Positions 53,672 to 64,000 of a DNA stretch of 64,000 nucleotides are shown one piece after another; the first letter of the stretch is position 1; every line of letters begins with the position of its first letter. The stretch is from assembly GCF_041381155.1 (NCBI RefSeq), contig NC_091143.1:29699331-29763330 (forward strand), given 5' to 3'. The position numbers and the translations under genes were made by a program. Origin of the DNA: Argopecten irradians. Lineage: Eukaryota > Mollusca > Bivalvia > Pectinida > Pectinidae. Below the pieces are notes generated by a model that saw nothing but the letters and a program-made list of their open reading frames with translations, searched no databases and had not been told where the DNA came from.

Positions 53672-53931
53672 CTTCGCATGTAGAGTCTGACCCATACAAT
53701 AAGAGATCTGTATGAAGGAAGTCATGACAGATACCATTTGAGTTTTCACTCATATTGGATGTCTCTGAGCAGATCATCTTCTGTTTAACCTTTTCATCTG
53801 CAAAGCAATACTATCTTATGGCAAAAGTGCACCTTGATGTTTACAGCACTATCAAAAACTGAATATGTATCGACCATCCCGACTTCAGCTGGAGGCAAAC
53901 TCTGTCTAACATGGTCTTTGAACAATGTTTC
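53672..53931 (-). other. Two exon-like open stretches, unassigned
   Basis: Minus strand 53931-53833 (acceptor CACAAACAG, 33 open codons ETLFKDHVRQSLPPAEVGMV..., donor AAG|GTGCAC) and 53797-53672 (acceptor GCTTTGCAG, open as DEKVKQKMICSETSNMSE..., donor GAAG|GTAAGC). They look like internal exons. However, their phases do not join directly and the gap is only 35 bp, so they may be pieces of a pseudogene or alternative exons. I do not recognise the protein. Confidence 0.3.
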
Positions 53932-54237
53932 CTGTTTGTGAAACAAAATAAAAGCAAACATACCAGTAAAGAACGTAATTAAAGCATGTGTATTTATGTA
54001 ATGAAACATTTCTTAATACAGTCAAATAAATACAAATGTACAAATGAGCCGACCGATTTAATTGATTTTTGTACGTATTCAATAAATCGAAATTCATAGA
54101 AGAAATAGCTACAGTAAGTTTTCATCTAATGAATTATAAGACGGAGTCAGGTCTGTAATGTATAAAGGCTTTTAATGCAGTGCAGCTCCTCAAACTCTTG
54201 TCTATACTATCGTTATCTAAATGCTGTCATCACCGAC

Positions 54238-54542
54238 ACTCAATGGGTTCCGATCACTTACGATCTCTATACATCCTTAATTGGACTATCTCATAGTAAA
54301 ACTGGCGACAACAGAACAGAACAGTAATTCAGTCATTTGGTGCATATCAAAAGAGCCGTATAACGGTACACTGTGGTTGACTGTTCGTGTGGCTTTGAAG
54401 TTGGGCGTTGCTCTCTCTTCAGTTTTCAAAGGAAATATTTGCTAGCCTGTGATTGGTTCAGATGTTTTCTTCAGAGCTGCCTTCAGTTTTACCATTAGAT
54501 ATTCCAGGGTTTAGTGATCGTAAGTGATCAGAACCCCTTGAG
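54238..54542. mobile_element. MITE-like element with TIR ACTCAAtGGGTTCcGATCACTTACGATC
   Basis: GGGTTCCGATCACTTACGAT at 54.25 kb is mirrored by ATCGTAAGTGATCAGAACCC at 54.52 kb, with ACTCAA/TTGAGT just outside. GCTGCCTTCAGTTTTACCAT at about 54.48 kb recurs in diverged form near 54.97 kb. Confidence 0.65.
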
Positions 54543-56779
54543 TATCGAGGATGTCTTGTTGTTAGTCCTCGCTGTTCATGTAACCAATCTAATGGAGCTA
54601 AGGACATTTCCCCTTCCATCACCACTCAACTTATCAAAAAAAATGTTTTCTTGTAAATGACTTGGATATGTTTGTTATTCGATAACAATGCAGCATTCTG
54701 GTTTGCAGATTTTCATATATCTGATCGTCGCTATCCTATCCTTGATATACAGGGGTTATTATCACTGTGGTAATAATCCACTCCTGACAATGGTATAGCA
54801 AATTTGAAGGTCTTCCCGCAAATTTGTTTTCAAACCTACATGGAGGGACACCCAACTTCAAAGGAACACAGTCAACCTTTGTGTACCGATATTCGATTCG
54901 CTTGATGTAGATCAAAAGAAATTTCTGCAGGCCTGTGATCGATAAGGGTTTCTTTTTATTATAGAACTGCCTTCAGTATTACTATGAGATAGTCTAGGGT
55001 AGGATTTTATTAACCATGTGCTTCAAAACCTGGTCAACATACAATTGTATGTGAATAACTAACTTATATTCAGTTACAACATATCTGGTTCTCTTTGTTA
55101 TCCATTGTCTTGACATCTATTCTGAAAATTTACAAATCTCCTTACTGCATCATAATCATGTCCTTGTCCCACAAGGGCCGTTGCCATGGAAAACTCTTGA
55201 CAGAGATGTGTGTTTTCTGTTCTACGGCATCCTTCCTACCCTTCTCCAGTATACGTGGCTTTTTACGTTGTGGTGTCCACCGGGGGGTACCACTATTGGA
55301 CAATCAAGTATTGGTCACATATGTCCGATTACTCCCATAATATCAGAGGTCAGTGGTTAACCTATTTTCATCAGCCGTTATTTTGTTGACTGTGCCGACG
55401 TTATGTTTCAGAATTGTCTTTTGCTAAACCTCTAACATAGTTTGAGTAATACCCTATCTGATCTTATGTACCTTGATTTTTACTGTGCTTTGGTCAGTGG
55501 GCGTTTGCCACTTTTTGTGTTATATATGCAATATGATCACGAGTTAACAAAATTAAAACCTTCAGCAAATCCAGTATAGGCCTTCAGCTCTTCCTTCTTT
55601 CAGATTCAGCATTAATGTTTTATTTCTCATTTGTAACATCGAAAAACAATATTGTGATGGCATTACGATATCAACAGAAATATCGGGATAAAATGAAATG
55701 CCTGCTAAAATCGAAGCAATTTATAATCGCAAACAATGGCGTTTCCAATTATTGTAGATACATTGTAGTTCTGTTGTACTAACGATTGCTGTCATATTTT
55801 CAGATGATAAACCAATTTTAGCATTTATTGAAGTTTAATGTTCTCTTATTGGCATAAACTTATCTATAATATGCCTAGGCACTTCATTGTGTCTTCTATG
55901 CGGTTGGTAGTCGCTTCATACAAATAAACATCTTCCCAATATCAAGGCGTGTATGCTTGCTTTAATGGTCTATATGAATCATTATCCATTTCAAGCGACG
56001 GATCCAGAGGGAATTTCGGGCTCCAGGAAATTGCCTATCCTCAAATTATTCTTTAAAACTCATGTATTTTCCTACCATTTTTCTCACATCTTCAACCATG
56101 GAAACCTACAAAGAATTTGGGAACCAATAAGACAGTCATCTGGATTCACAATTGATTTCTTAATTCCTTTCTTTGGTAAATGTGAAGTGTACTGTATGTC
56201 TCGCCTTCTGTGTCTTTTTTTACCTTTAATTTGAGTCATATTGTGGACAGCGGTTTGTAGGTCTTTCCTCTGTCTTGACATCATGTTTAATTATAAAGTT
56301 ACATATAAAACAAATTATGAAAACGGTTAATGGCATATGTTATTATTCAAATCATTATGAATACCATAAAAATATATCTTAACAAAAACAAACATACACT
56401 ATATATGAAAAAGTCGTCTTAATATTATACCACTATCTTCAACATTTTATTATATCAAGAAGACTTTTTTTTATACATACACTTACTCCCAAGACTAGCG
56501 CCTACAAAATGCTATCTTTGACTGTATTGATCTACTCTGCAGTATAAATGCAACATGTAACAAAAATATTCTTTCTTCTAATCTCCATACGTGTATATTC
56601 ATTACACTCATGCATTCAAGAAATTACAAAGAATGTCAAATTACTTTCTTCTCGCACTATCAATGGATACCATAAGCATATGCCTGTATGTTTATGGTGT
56701 CAGCTCAAAGGACAATCTTTATCACAAACACAGACTCATATATCACATTCTATGTCATTTTAAAGGACACATCACAAGA
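54543..56779. other. Intergenic stretch between the MITE and the 3' end of DCP2
   Basis: A diverged partial repeat of the 54.4-kb sequence lies at 54.71-55.00 kb. The rest shows only short frames without recognisable motifs (for example minus 56284-56084, basic). Part of 56.3-56.78 kb is probably the DCP2 3' UTR. Confidence 0.4.
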
Positions 56780-59700
56780 TTACTGAATACACGACATGAT
56801 AGATGGCACATCAAAATGAAAGTTGAGCCAGGATTCCGACCCAAGGCCGTCGGGGTCTGTGATTTTGATGTATTTGTTCTTCTTTTGACTAAAATAGCCT
56901 TTATTGTGAGGAGAGTTCGAGAGGTGTGAATTATTTGAGTTATTCCAATCGTGCTGAGATTTCACAGGGAGGCTCGGAGGTGGTTGCGTTCTATCAAACA
57001 CTACATTTGGAATTCTGCTTCTGTTGTCATATGGCTGTCCCTGTTTTGGACCTGCATAAATAAGCACATTAAACTTAATATAATGACATATAGTGAAAAA
57101 TTGATAGCCTTTATATACTAAAGGTCAAATGTGACTGTTTTTACTGCTTGCAGTATTCTAAGTTTCACGTAAAACAGAAGAAGCATATAGCAGAAATGTT
57201 CTTACCGGGACTGTTTTCAAATTGTGGATTTAAACTTCTTCTAGAAGACCCACTTATTGTACCATCTCGATTCTGAAATAAACGAAGAAGTTATCATTGT
57301 AAATAATCAATAAATTCAGGATTTTGAAACAAAGAATGGTTAGTCAACAAAATACAAAATATGTTTAAAACTTTTTTAGTATTCTTATCTTAAAACAGAT
57401 TTAAGTAATAACAATAACTAATTATAAAAAATCTCATTTCAAAAATTATGTATTTTTTTGTGCAATGGTTTTGAGTAAATTAAGAATTATAAGTGAAATG
57501 CTAGACTGGTCACCAGACACTAATTTGTTTATTTGTTTCTCAGCAGAGTTCTTCATTAGATTATCTCCCCTTAGTTAGACATGTAATAGACAAAATAATC
57601 AGGCCAAATTTTAGTGATTTTTTATAATATTCTCGATACTGGAGGCCATGCATAGTCTAGTGAAATGCCTATAAAGTGTTATAAATCAGAAGAAAATGCA
57701 ATGCAACCACAATTATTTTATTGCCATGTTTCTTTGCCATTTACCTCAAATTCACATTCAAAGTTTACCTCAAATTTACACATAATAAAATGTAAATAGA
57801 CAATTAATAACACTAACCATTATATGATAGCCCTTTTTGCCTGTAGACTGTTCACCACTATCTTGATGTCTCCCTTTGTGATACGGCTCTTTCCGAGGCG
57901 ATTCTGAACGTGACTTTACATCTTTACTAGCCGAATCTGTGCGTGACTTGGAATCATTTTCCTTTAACTGTAGATAGTCCTGATATTCCTGCTGGTTTTG
58001 CTGGGCGAAAAACTGCTGTAATTTTTGTTTCTGTTTTTCTCGATGATGTCTCGCATCGCTTCCCCCACCACTCTTTTGTTGCTTGTGTTGTGAGGTGTTG
58101 TAATCGTTGATATCAACATCTAATACATTCTTTCTTCCTGCAAGCCATTTCCTTAGTGGTCTGGAAAACAGAATTTAATGGTGAGATTGTTTGACAAACT
58201 TTTTCATCTTTAAATTAATTCCATTATTTATGTTGTTCAGTTTTAAATTGGTTATCATTTTAACGTCCTGTTCATTATAACAGCAAGGGTCATTTAAGGA
58301 AGGTCTCCTGTGTATGTGGTATCCTGCTTGTATGAAGTGTGAGGTGCATGTTTTGGGAGACTGTGGTATGTTCATGTTGTGTCTTGTTGTATAGTGGAAC
58401 TCTTGCCCTTTTATAGTGCTACATCACTGAAGCATGCCGCCCAAGACACCAAGCTCTACATAGAACACATTAAGCTTAACGAGTGGTACTCACTTGATGA
58501 ACGGAATAACCATGAAGAAATTGTTTGGGTTATAGCCAAGTTGTTTTGGTGTCTGGTCATGTTTGTGAGCCGGAAGTGCTTCTATGGGAAACCACTGTAA
58601 ACTCTGAAAATAAAGCAAAAATAAACAAGTTGATAAAAACATAGTACACTTGACTTTCTCTTTTTATCTGAAATGTCAAATATTGCATAGGAATAGGAAA
58701 CTGGAATGGAAAAAAGTACCAATGTTCAGAATGTCTTACATAATTATATATTTACATTTTGCCACAGAGACTCCCATTACTCTAATGATAATCGTGATCT
58801 GCATTATAAGCCAATAAATGCAGCCTAGACTTAGTGTAGTAATATCTTTCTAAATGGGTGTGAGTCTTATTTACTGACACCATGTTAGTCTGTGCGGGAA
58901 AACTGACATTGTAGTTGAATGAACCAGTTTGGTTATGAAACTATAACAAAAACTTTAAAATGTCTGGATAATTGAAAGTAAACTGATCATGAAAAGCTAC
59001 TGAAGAACATTGAAATTTTGTTGTCTTTTCAATTTTTTTATAGGGACCATATTTTATCACTTTGAACTTGGCTGTTGAGGTTAAATGGCTGAAGCAGGAA
59101 ATTCAAATGCTCACTCGCATTTAAATTATGTTTTACTTTGAACTAGAAAGTAAAATGTAAATATAAAAATTAAAGGATTGTCAGATTGCATTTATTGGCG
59201 ATATAAATGCAATCTGGATGGCAGATAAATATTCATAGCGCCCTCTATTTATCTGCCACCCAGATTGCATTTATATCTCCAATAAATGCAATCTAACAAT
59301 CCTTTTAATTTTAAATGAATGAAAATCTGCACAATTTTCTTTTTTTTACTTTGATGTACAGATACAGATCAAGTTTAACATGGCGTGGATGTTTTTAAAA
59401 GTATGACAACTGCCCCAGATGGGATTAAAAGTCGCATGTCAGAACATATCAATTACTCTGCCACACCGACGTTTTAAGTTCTAAATCATTATATCCTGCT
59501 GAGTTATGTACACTCCACCTTAACCTTATGTTACAATTTCTTTTATTTTTTCTACCTTGATTTCCTTTCTTGTCTTTGGCTGGAACTTTGTGTTTAGAGG
59601 AACTCCGGGGACTATATATAGCCGAGTCAGCTGATCATTGAAATGGTTCTCAAGGAAGTCATTCTTGTCGATGAGTCTAACTATGTCAAATCCAGTCTCT

Positions 59701-62700
59701 TCCTCAACCTACAATCAGATCATTTAAGCTTAAACAGAGCACTAGGATGATAACGTCAAGAATGGATGCATAAAAAATATTTATTTCTGTGAATAAAATG
59801 TTGAGTTGACATACATTAGCTTGTGCTCTTGGTGGACACTCATAAATCTATTATGTTTCTTCACATAAGAAACACAAGAAATTAAATTCATGAATATAAG
59901 GAGATGAGCTTGTGGGTTGTATGACTTTGTGTAAACCAATAAGTACTAAATAAATAATAATTCTTACAAAGTCAAGAGGTTGTTTTACTTGATAACCAGT
60001 ATCTGATACAATGACATTTAGAAAATTATGTAGCTAGTAGGAGTGGAAAAATACAAGGCCAGACTAGGATTCAAACCCAGGTCCCTCCGAACACTAGCCA
60101 GAACATAATGCTCCACCAACTGAGCTACATATAAATCGTCGTCTGTGATCGACCTGATCCAGAACCATTACATACCTGGTACATTTTGTGTATATAGACA
60201 TGTAAAATTATGATTATCTATTGTTCTAAGTACTAAAAATACTCTGTCACCTCTCTCACAGCACAATCATGCGGCGACTCCTCTTCATTTACTTTGCCCT
60301 TAGGGAATCCCCAGCTACTCTTTGTCCAGAATCCTTGTACTAAAAGGACCTGGAAATATTAACATTTAACATGTCAAGTTCAGATGATTATTTCATACAT
60401 TTTCATTAATTCTGGTAAGGGATATGTCTTTGTATGTAATGATAAGTAGTCACTTTCAATGATAGATCTATCTATCATGTCACTGTGAATCACACAATCA
60501 AAAAGATGTACAATATATATAGTCAAGTATTTAAAATAGTCTTAAAGAAAACTAATTCAAAATCATTTGCAAAATTGATAAGACTGTAAAGACATAACAT
60601 AGGAACTCTGGTGGACAAAACAGACAGGGGCAAAGTAAGCCCTTCCCCTCAGAGGATTCTCTGTATCACAATAATGCATAGGCCATATAAGTATAACAAA
60701 TGTTCATTATATCATTAGAATTTATAAAACTACAAAAACATATACCATGCCATTTTTTTACCTTTATGAATATTTGGCAATGATAATAAGATTTAATGAA
60801 GCTTTAGTGGCTCAACACCAGATAGGCAAGAGTAGATATTATTAACGTAAATGTACATGAGGGCAAACCAATTGTACACTTACTTTTAGTTACACCTGAA
60901 CAAGTACACTATACATGTACATGTACTCACATATTTCAGTTCTGGATCCAACATAATAGCACCATATGTAGGGACACTCATTTTGTATGACCGCCAATTC
61001 TCCAGAATTTTGTCCACTTCACCTGCATGACCACTCAAAAATGGACAATGTTTGAACAGTGAATTAGCTAAGGAAAGAGGTATAATGACAACTGCATGAA
61101 GTTTCTAATGATTTTATTTGAATTTGGCTATACTCAGATAAATAACTACATACATTTATTTTTAAAACACACTAAATGTTTGAACAATATAGATGTTTAA
61201 GTTATGAGATTATTAAAGATGTATACCTATCTAATTATCATGTTATCAATGCCATACCAGGTATTGTATTTATGCAAACAAAAATAAACAAATATGTGTT
61301 CAATTTTAAATTTTATATGCTTCATAGCTATAATTTGGGATAAATTTGAATAGATTTTTATCTTATGGAGATATAACAAACAAGAGGCCCATGGGTCTTA
61401 ACGGTCACCTGAGTTTGAATATATAATGAAACAAATAATGAAACAAATTAAAGACATATAAACACTTTATACTGGGCCTTGAAGTTGGTCAGTGATTTAT
61501 AAATTTGACTTTTTAGTCTATGAAGAGTATTTGCTTCCATCAAACCTGTGAACTTAGAAATATTTTATGAAATTTTCAATCATTTTGACCCTGTTTGGTC
61601 CTGCCCCTCTGGTCCCCCAGGGGTCATCGAGGACCGATATTGATGTTAAAATGCTATATTTCAGGCTAATAAATCTAATCAAGTTTGACTTATTTCCTAT
61701 GAAATTTGAGCAAATAATGCTCATAAATATGTTTTTCCTATATAAATTATAGTAAACTTGACCTCCTCCCCAGGGGTTCACGTGAGACCCAAGGGTCATA
61801 TAATTCACATTTTTTATAAAACACCTTAAGACCTTTCGATCTATAAGTATTTGATTCTGCCATTTCCAGAAGATTTTTGAAGTTTTAGCCTATTTGACCC
61901 TTTTTAGCCCCGCCCCTCTTCCCCCAGGGGGTCGGCCAGGACCAATATGGATATGATATCGATATTAAAATGCTATCTCAGGCTAATGATTCTAATCAAG
62001 TTTGACTTATTTCCTGTGAAAATTGAGCAAGAAATGCTCATAAATGTGTTTTTCCTATATAAACTATAGTAAACTTGATCCCCTCCCCAGGGGGAAAGGT
62101 GAGACCCCAGGGTCATATAATTCCCAGTTTTTATTAAACACCTGAAGTCCTTTTCATCTATAATGCGTATTTGATTTTACCATTTCCAGAATTTTAGAAG
62201 ATTTTTCAAATTTTAGCCTATTTGACCTTTTTTGGCACCGCCACTCTGCCCCCAGGGGGTCAGCCAAGACCGATATGGATATGATGTTATAATGCTATCT
62301 CAGGCTAATAATTCTAACCAAGTTTGACTCGTTTCCAATCAAAATTGAGCAAAAAATGCTCATAAAAGTGTTTTCCCTATATAAACTATAGTAAACTTGA
62401 CCCCCTCCCCTGGGGAATCGTGAGACCGTAGGGTCATACAATTGACAATTTTAGTAAAGGACCTCAAAACCTTTTTATCTATGAAAAGTATTTGATTCTA
62501 CCATTTTCAGAATTTCATAAGAAGATTTTTGAAGTTTTAGCCTATTTGACCTTTTATCACCGCCCCTAAGGCCCCTGGGGGTCAGTCATAGAAAATGTGT
62601 TACTAGGATTTAACAGCCATCTCATACTGATAATTCTGACAACATTTGAGTCATTTCCTATTACAAAAGACCATATAATGCTCAAAAATGTGTTTTCCTT

Positions 62701-63542
62701 ATATATACTATAGTAAAACCAGGGTCATATAATTCACAATTTTTGTAAAGGACATTAAGACCTTTCTATCTATGAAGAGTATTTGATTCTACCACATCTT
62801 TGAGTAGAGAAGAAGATTTTTGAAATTTTACTTAATTTTACCCCTTTTGGCCCCTCGAGCTCCTACAGCCTGCCTTAGAAGGTTTGTGCAAAATTTCATT
62901 GGAATTGCTTCTGCAGTTTTAGAGAAGAAGTCAAAAATGTAAATTGTTTACGGACAAACGTTGGACGATGCACAAGGGAAGACGGACAAAAGGCGATTAG
63001 AATAGGTCACTTTAGACTTCGTCTCTGGTGACCTAAAAATCTGAGTGTACTCCAAATAAACCATTTATGATGAGAGTACATGTATCTCAGATTTGTGTGT
63101 TACATCTCCATAACATAACAAATCTATTCAAATTTATCCTTTAAAAGATGACCTCTTCAAAATTTTGAATTCATTTTTGGGACTTTTTACCATGAAATTA
63201 TTACGATGTAATCTAGATCTCAGCCAATCAGAAGCATCCCATGTAAAACAATACTTTTGGATAAGGTGTTACCTGGTACTTCAGTTAAAGTTAACATGCT
63301 TCATCTCGTGTAATTTTTAATATACGAGGGTTACATTAACACATGTGCACTAGCTAATATAAAATATCATGTTTCTGTTTGAAAGGATATCTTGCGCAGA
63401 GAAATCTTTTATTCCACATGATCGGAGTTCCTGGTTTTCGGCACAGTAGAAATCTAGGTAAAACCAGTGTGCAAGCTCTATCTGGAAGAATATTCGGATC
63501 AGGTCTTGTCTTTCTTCATCAGGAATGTTGATTATAAAGCGA
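56780..63542 (-). CDS. DCP2: m7GpppN-mRNA hydrolase (decapping enzyme) DCP2, 5' end beyond the window
   Basis: Eight coding exons in the window: 63542-63391, 61058-60931, 60349-60251, 59708-59556, 58603-58494, 58160-57818, 57272-57206 and 57051-56780. Phases agree throughout, giving about 440 residues. The first exon(s) lie to the right of 64000. The N-terminal regulatory region reads [14 protein letters not shown] and [13 protein letters not shown]. The Nudix box is complete, G-x5-E-x7-REVEEETGF, split between the third and fourth listed exons ([16 protein letters not shown] | VEEETGF). Box B-like IPFIKPLRKWL follows. The long Gln/Lys/Ser-rich tail ends in [17 protein letters not shown], like the C-terminal EDC4-binding motif of animal DCP2. 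The enzyme cleaves the cap, releasing m7GDP, in P-bodies with DCP1/EDC4. The first listed intron has AT-AC ends. Confidence 0.95.
58260..58480. repeat. SINE/dispersed-repeat-like stretch in DCP2
   Basis: TTTAACGTCCTGTTCATTATAACAGCAAGGGTCATTTAAGG shares the order of words seen at 27.03 kb (TTTTAACATCCTAATTAACAGCCAGAGTCATG). It is a degenerate copy in the intron directly downstream of exon 58603-58494. Confidence 0.45.
59170..59308. repeat. Foldback palindrome in a DCP2 intron (about 62-bp arms)
   Basis: TTAAAGGATTGTCAGATTGC is mirrored by GCAATCTAACAATCCTTTTAA, with inner direct repeats of AATGCAATCTGG-type words. The loop is ATTCATAGCGCCCT. TTAA lies at both ends, so this is likely a small TTAA-type foldback element. 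Confidence 0.8.
60055..60137 (-). repeat. tRNA-like SINE head (or tRNA pseudogene)
   Basis: On the minus strand GTAGCTCAGTTGGTGGAGCA matches a Pol III A box, and GGGTTTGAATCC, about 45 bases on, matches a B box. The arms do not fold into an intact tRNA by eye, so a tRNA-derived SINE fragment in a DCP2 intron is the better call. Confidence 0.65.
61059..63390 (-). other. Predicted U12-type AT-AC intron in DCP2
   Basis: On the minus strand the exon ends GCGCAAG and the intron begins ATATCCTTTC, the U12 5' splice-site consensus. At the far side, TTCCTTAGC (close to the U12 branch-site TTCCTTRAC) is followed by TAATTCAC and then the exon TGTTCAAACATTG. Joining at AC|TG gives KDFSAQVFKHCPFL, which matches the conserved DCP2 sequence at this place (animal form RDFAKAVFSHCPFL). 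No GT lies at the donor. An AG acceptor nearby (CCTTAG|CTAATTC) would add two extra residues. Confidence 0.85.
61378..63036 (+). mobile_element. About 315-bp-unit tandem-core repeat element inside the DCP2 AT-AC intron
   Basis: The left end AACAAGAGGCCCATGGGTCT, with GGTCACCTGAG, and right end CTTTAGACTTCGTCTCTGG, with TGACCTAAAA, enclose at least four units spaced about 310-325 bp. Each unit carries a PuPyC-rich GCCCC...CAGGGGGTC phrase, TATAGTAAACTTGA and AGGGTCATA. The terminal AAGAGGCCC word is shared with the 157-bp-unit elements, but the core is different, which suggests related mobilisation of unrelated cores. Confidence 0.75.
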
Positions 63543-64000
63543 CTGTTAAAGAAAATTAACTATAGACGGTCAATAATGCCATCATATACAAATAACACAT
63601 ATACAGATGTATATATATATAAATGTACATATAAGTTAGCTGTATTTTGTACACTGAACATGTAATATTGATATTAATACATACCTGCTGGATGACATTT
63701 ATTTTAATCAATATTGCATAGAGAACTGATATATTTATTGCATGGAATTAAAGTCTAGATCTATTCAGCATTCTTCATTTAACAATTAAAATATATATAA
63801 ATTAATATATTTTATTTTACTAAATAACAATACATAATTCTTGCATGATATACATGTAAACTAAATTTTATAAAAGCTATTGGAAAAGATCCAATACTTT
63901 AATTATAGCATTTATCAGATTTAATTAATTAGGAGTTCAAACAAATCAAAGCTCCAATTTTTGTGATTATGTGTTATTTGTCTATGTTGTTTTGAACCGC
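63543..64000. other. AT-rich right edge, intron of DCP2
   Basis: No exon encoding the expected DCP2 N-terminus (a short acidic segment preceding CSRFIINIP) is present, so the first exon lies outside the window. Confidence 0.6.

Noticed and set aside
53797..53836. Direct splicing of the two exon-like stretches at 53.7-53.9 kb into one protein
   Set aside because: The intervening 35 bp is too short for an intron and the phases give an early stop. Only a cryptic acceptor 17 bp further in would keep the frame.
60055..60137. Functional tRNA gene
   Set aside because: A and B boxes are present, but no complete cloverleaf or sensible anticodon stem could be formed. SINE or pseudogene is more likely.
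61066..61075. A conventional AG acceptor (CCTTAG|CTAATTC) for the DCP2 exon at 61058
   Set aside because: It would pair with a non-GT donor and add Asn-Ser not expected in the conserved region. The AC acceptor with U12 donor and branch-site motif fits better.

Overview
The window is eukaryotic nuclear DNA. It has spliced genes with long AT-rich introns, and most of the rest is mobile elements and their remains. The protein-coding content (ULK3, DCP2 and a ZNF474-like multi-C2HC protein) is animal. The repeats point to a bivalve mollusc: blocks with AAGAGGCCC and CACCTG/GGTGACC termini, TTAA-flanked MITEs, PHD/2A LINEs and a Penelope-like element. No species can be fixed from the sequence alone.

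Layout. (1) 0.4-20 kb is an accessory, transposon-dense block. It holds a minus-strand LINE with a 2A-like peptide and PHD finger (0.4-5.2 kb) that is split by a hAT-like insertion, a second minus-strand LINE (5.4-7.8 kb), and a plus-strand LINE (8.05-10.6 kb) that is split by a TTAA-flanked MITE. It also holds a roughly 3 kb duplicated segment (about 9.8-12.85 and 14.56-18.04 kb), a Penelope-like GIY-YIG fragment between the two copies (13.6-14.3 kb), and a DDE-integrase pseudogene (18.8-19.95 kb). (2) 20-26 kb is AT-rich intergenic DNA with a 40-bp satellite (about 27 copies, 21.33-22.42 kb). (3) 25.97-35.1 kb, minus strand, is a 707-aa ZNF474-like protein with ten C2HC fingers in five pairs. 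(4) 35.3-50.2 kb, plus strand, is ULK3, with 15 coding exons and 477 aa. It is head-to-head with the zinc-finger gene across roughly 0.2 kb. (5) 50.2-56.8 kb is 3' flanking DNA with MITEs. (6) 56.8-63.5 kb, minus strand, is DCP2, with eight coding exons in the window; its first exon lies beyond the right edge.

The host genes are not an operon. ULK3 is an autophagy/Hedgehog-type kinase, DCP2 is the catalytic subunit of mRNA decapping, and the zinc-finger protein has no established biochemical role. Only ULK3 and the zinc-finger gene are positioned to share regulation, through one short bidirectional promoter with a YY1-type motif.

The points I consider most worth checking are these: an AT-AC (U12-type) intron in DCP2; an ULK3 intron in which both splice junctions have been amplified into tandem arrays; a 3.03-kb element with about 0.5-kb inverted repeats carrying a Ulp1-like protease plus PHD finger inside ULK3 intron 1; and several transposon-in-transposon insertions whose removal restores the interrupted reading frame exactly. 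Exon boundaries were read by eye. Phases and lengths add up in all three genes, but single-base errors in coordinates of repeats are possible.
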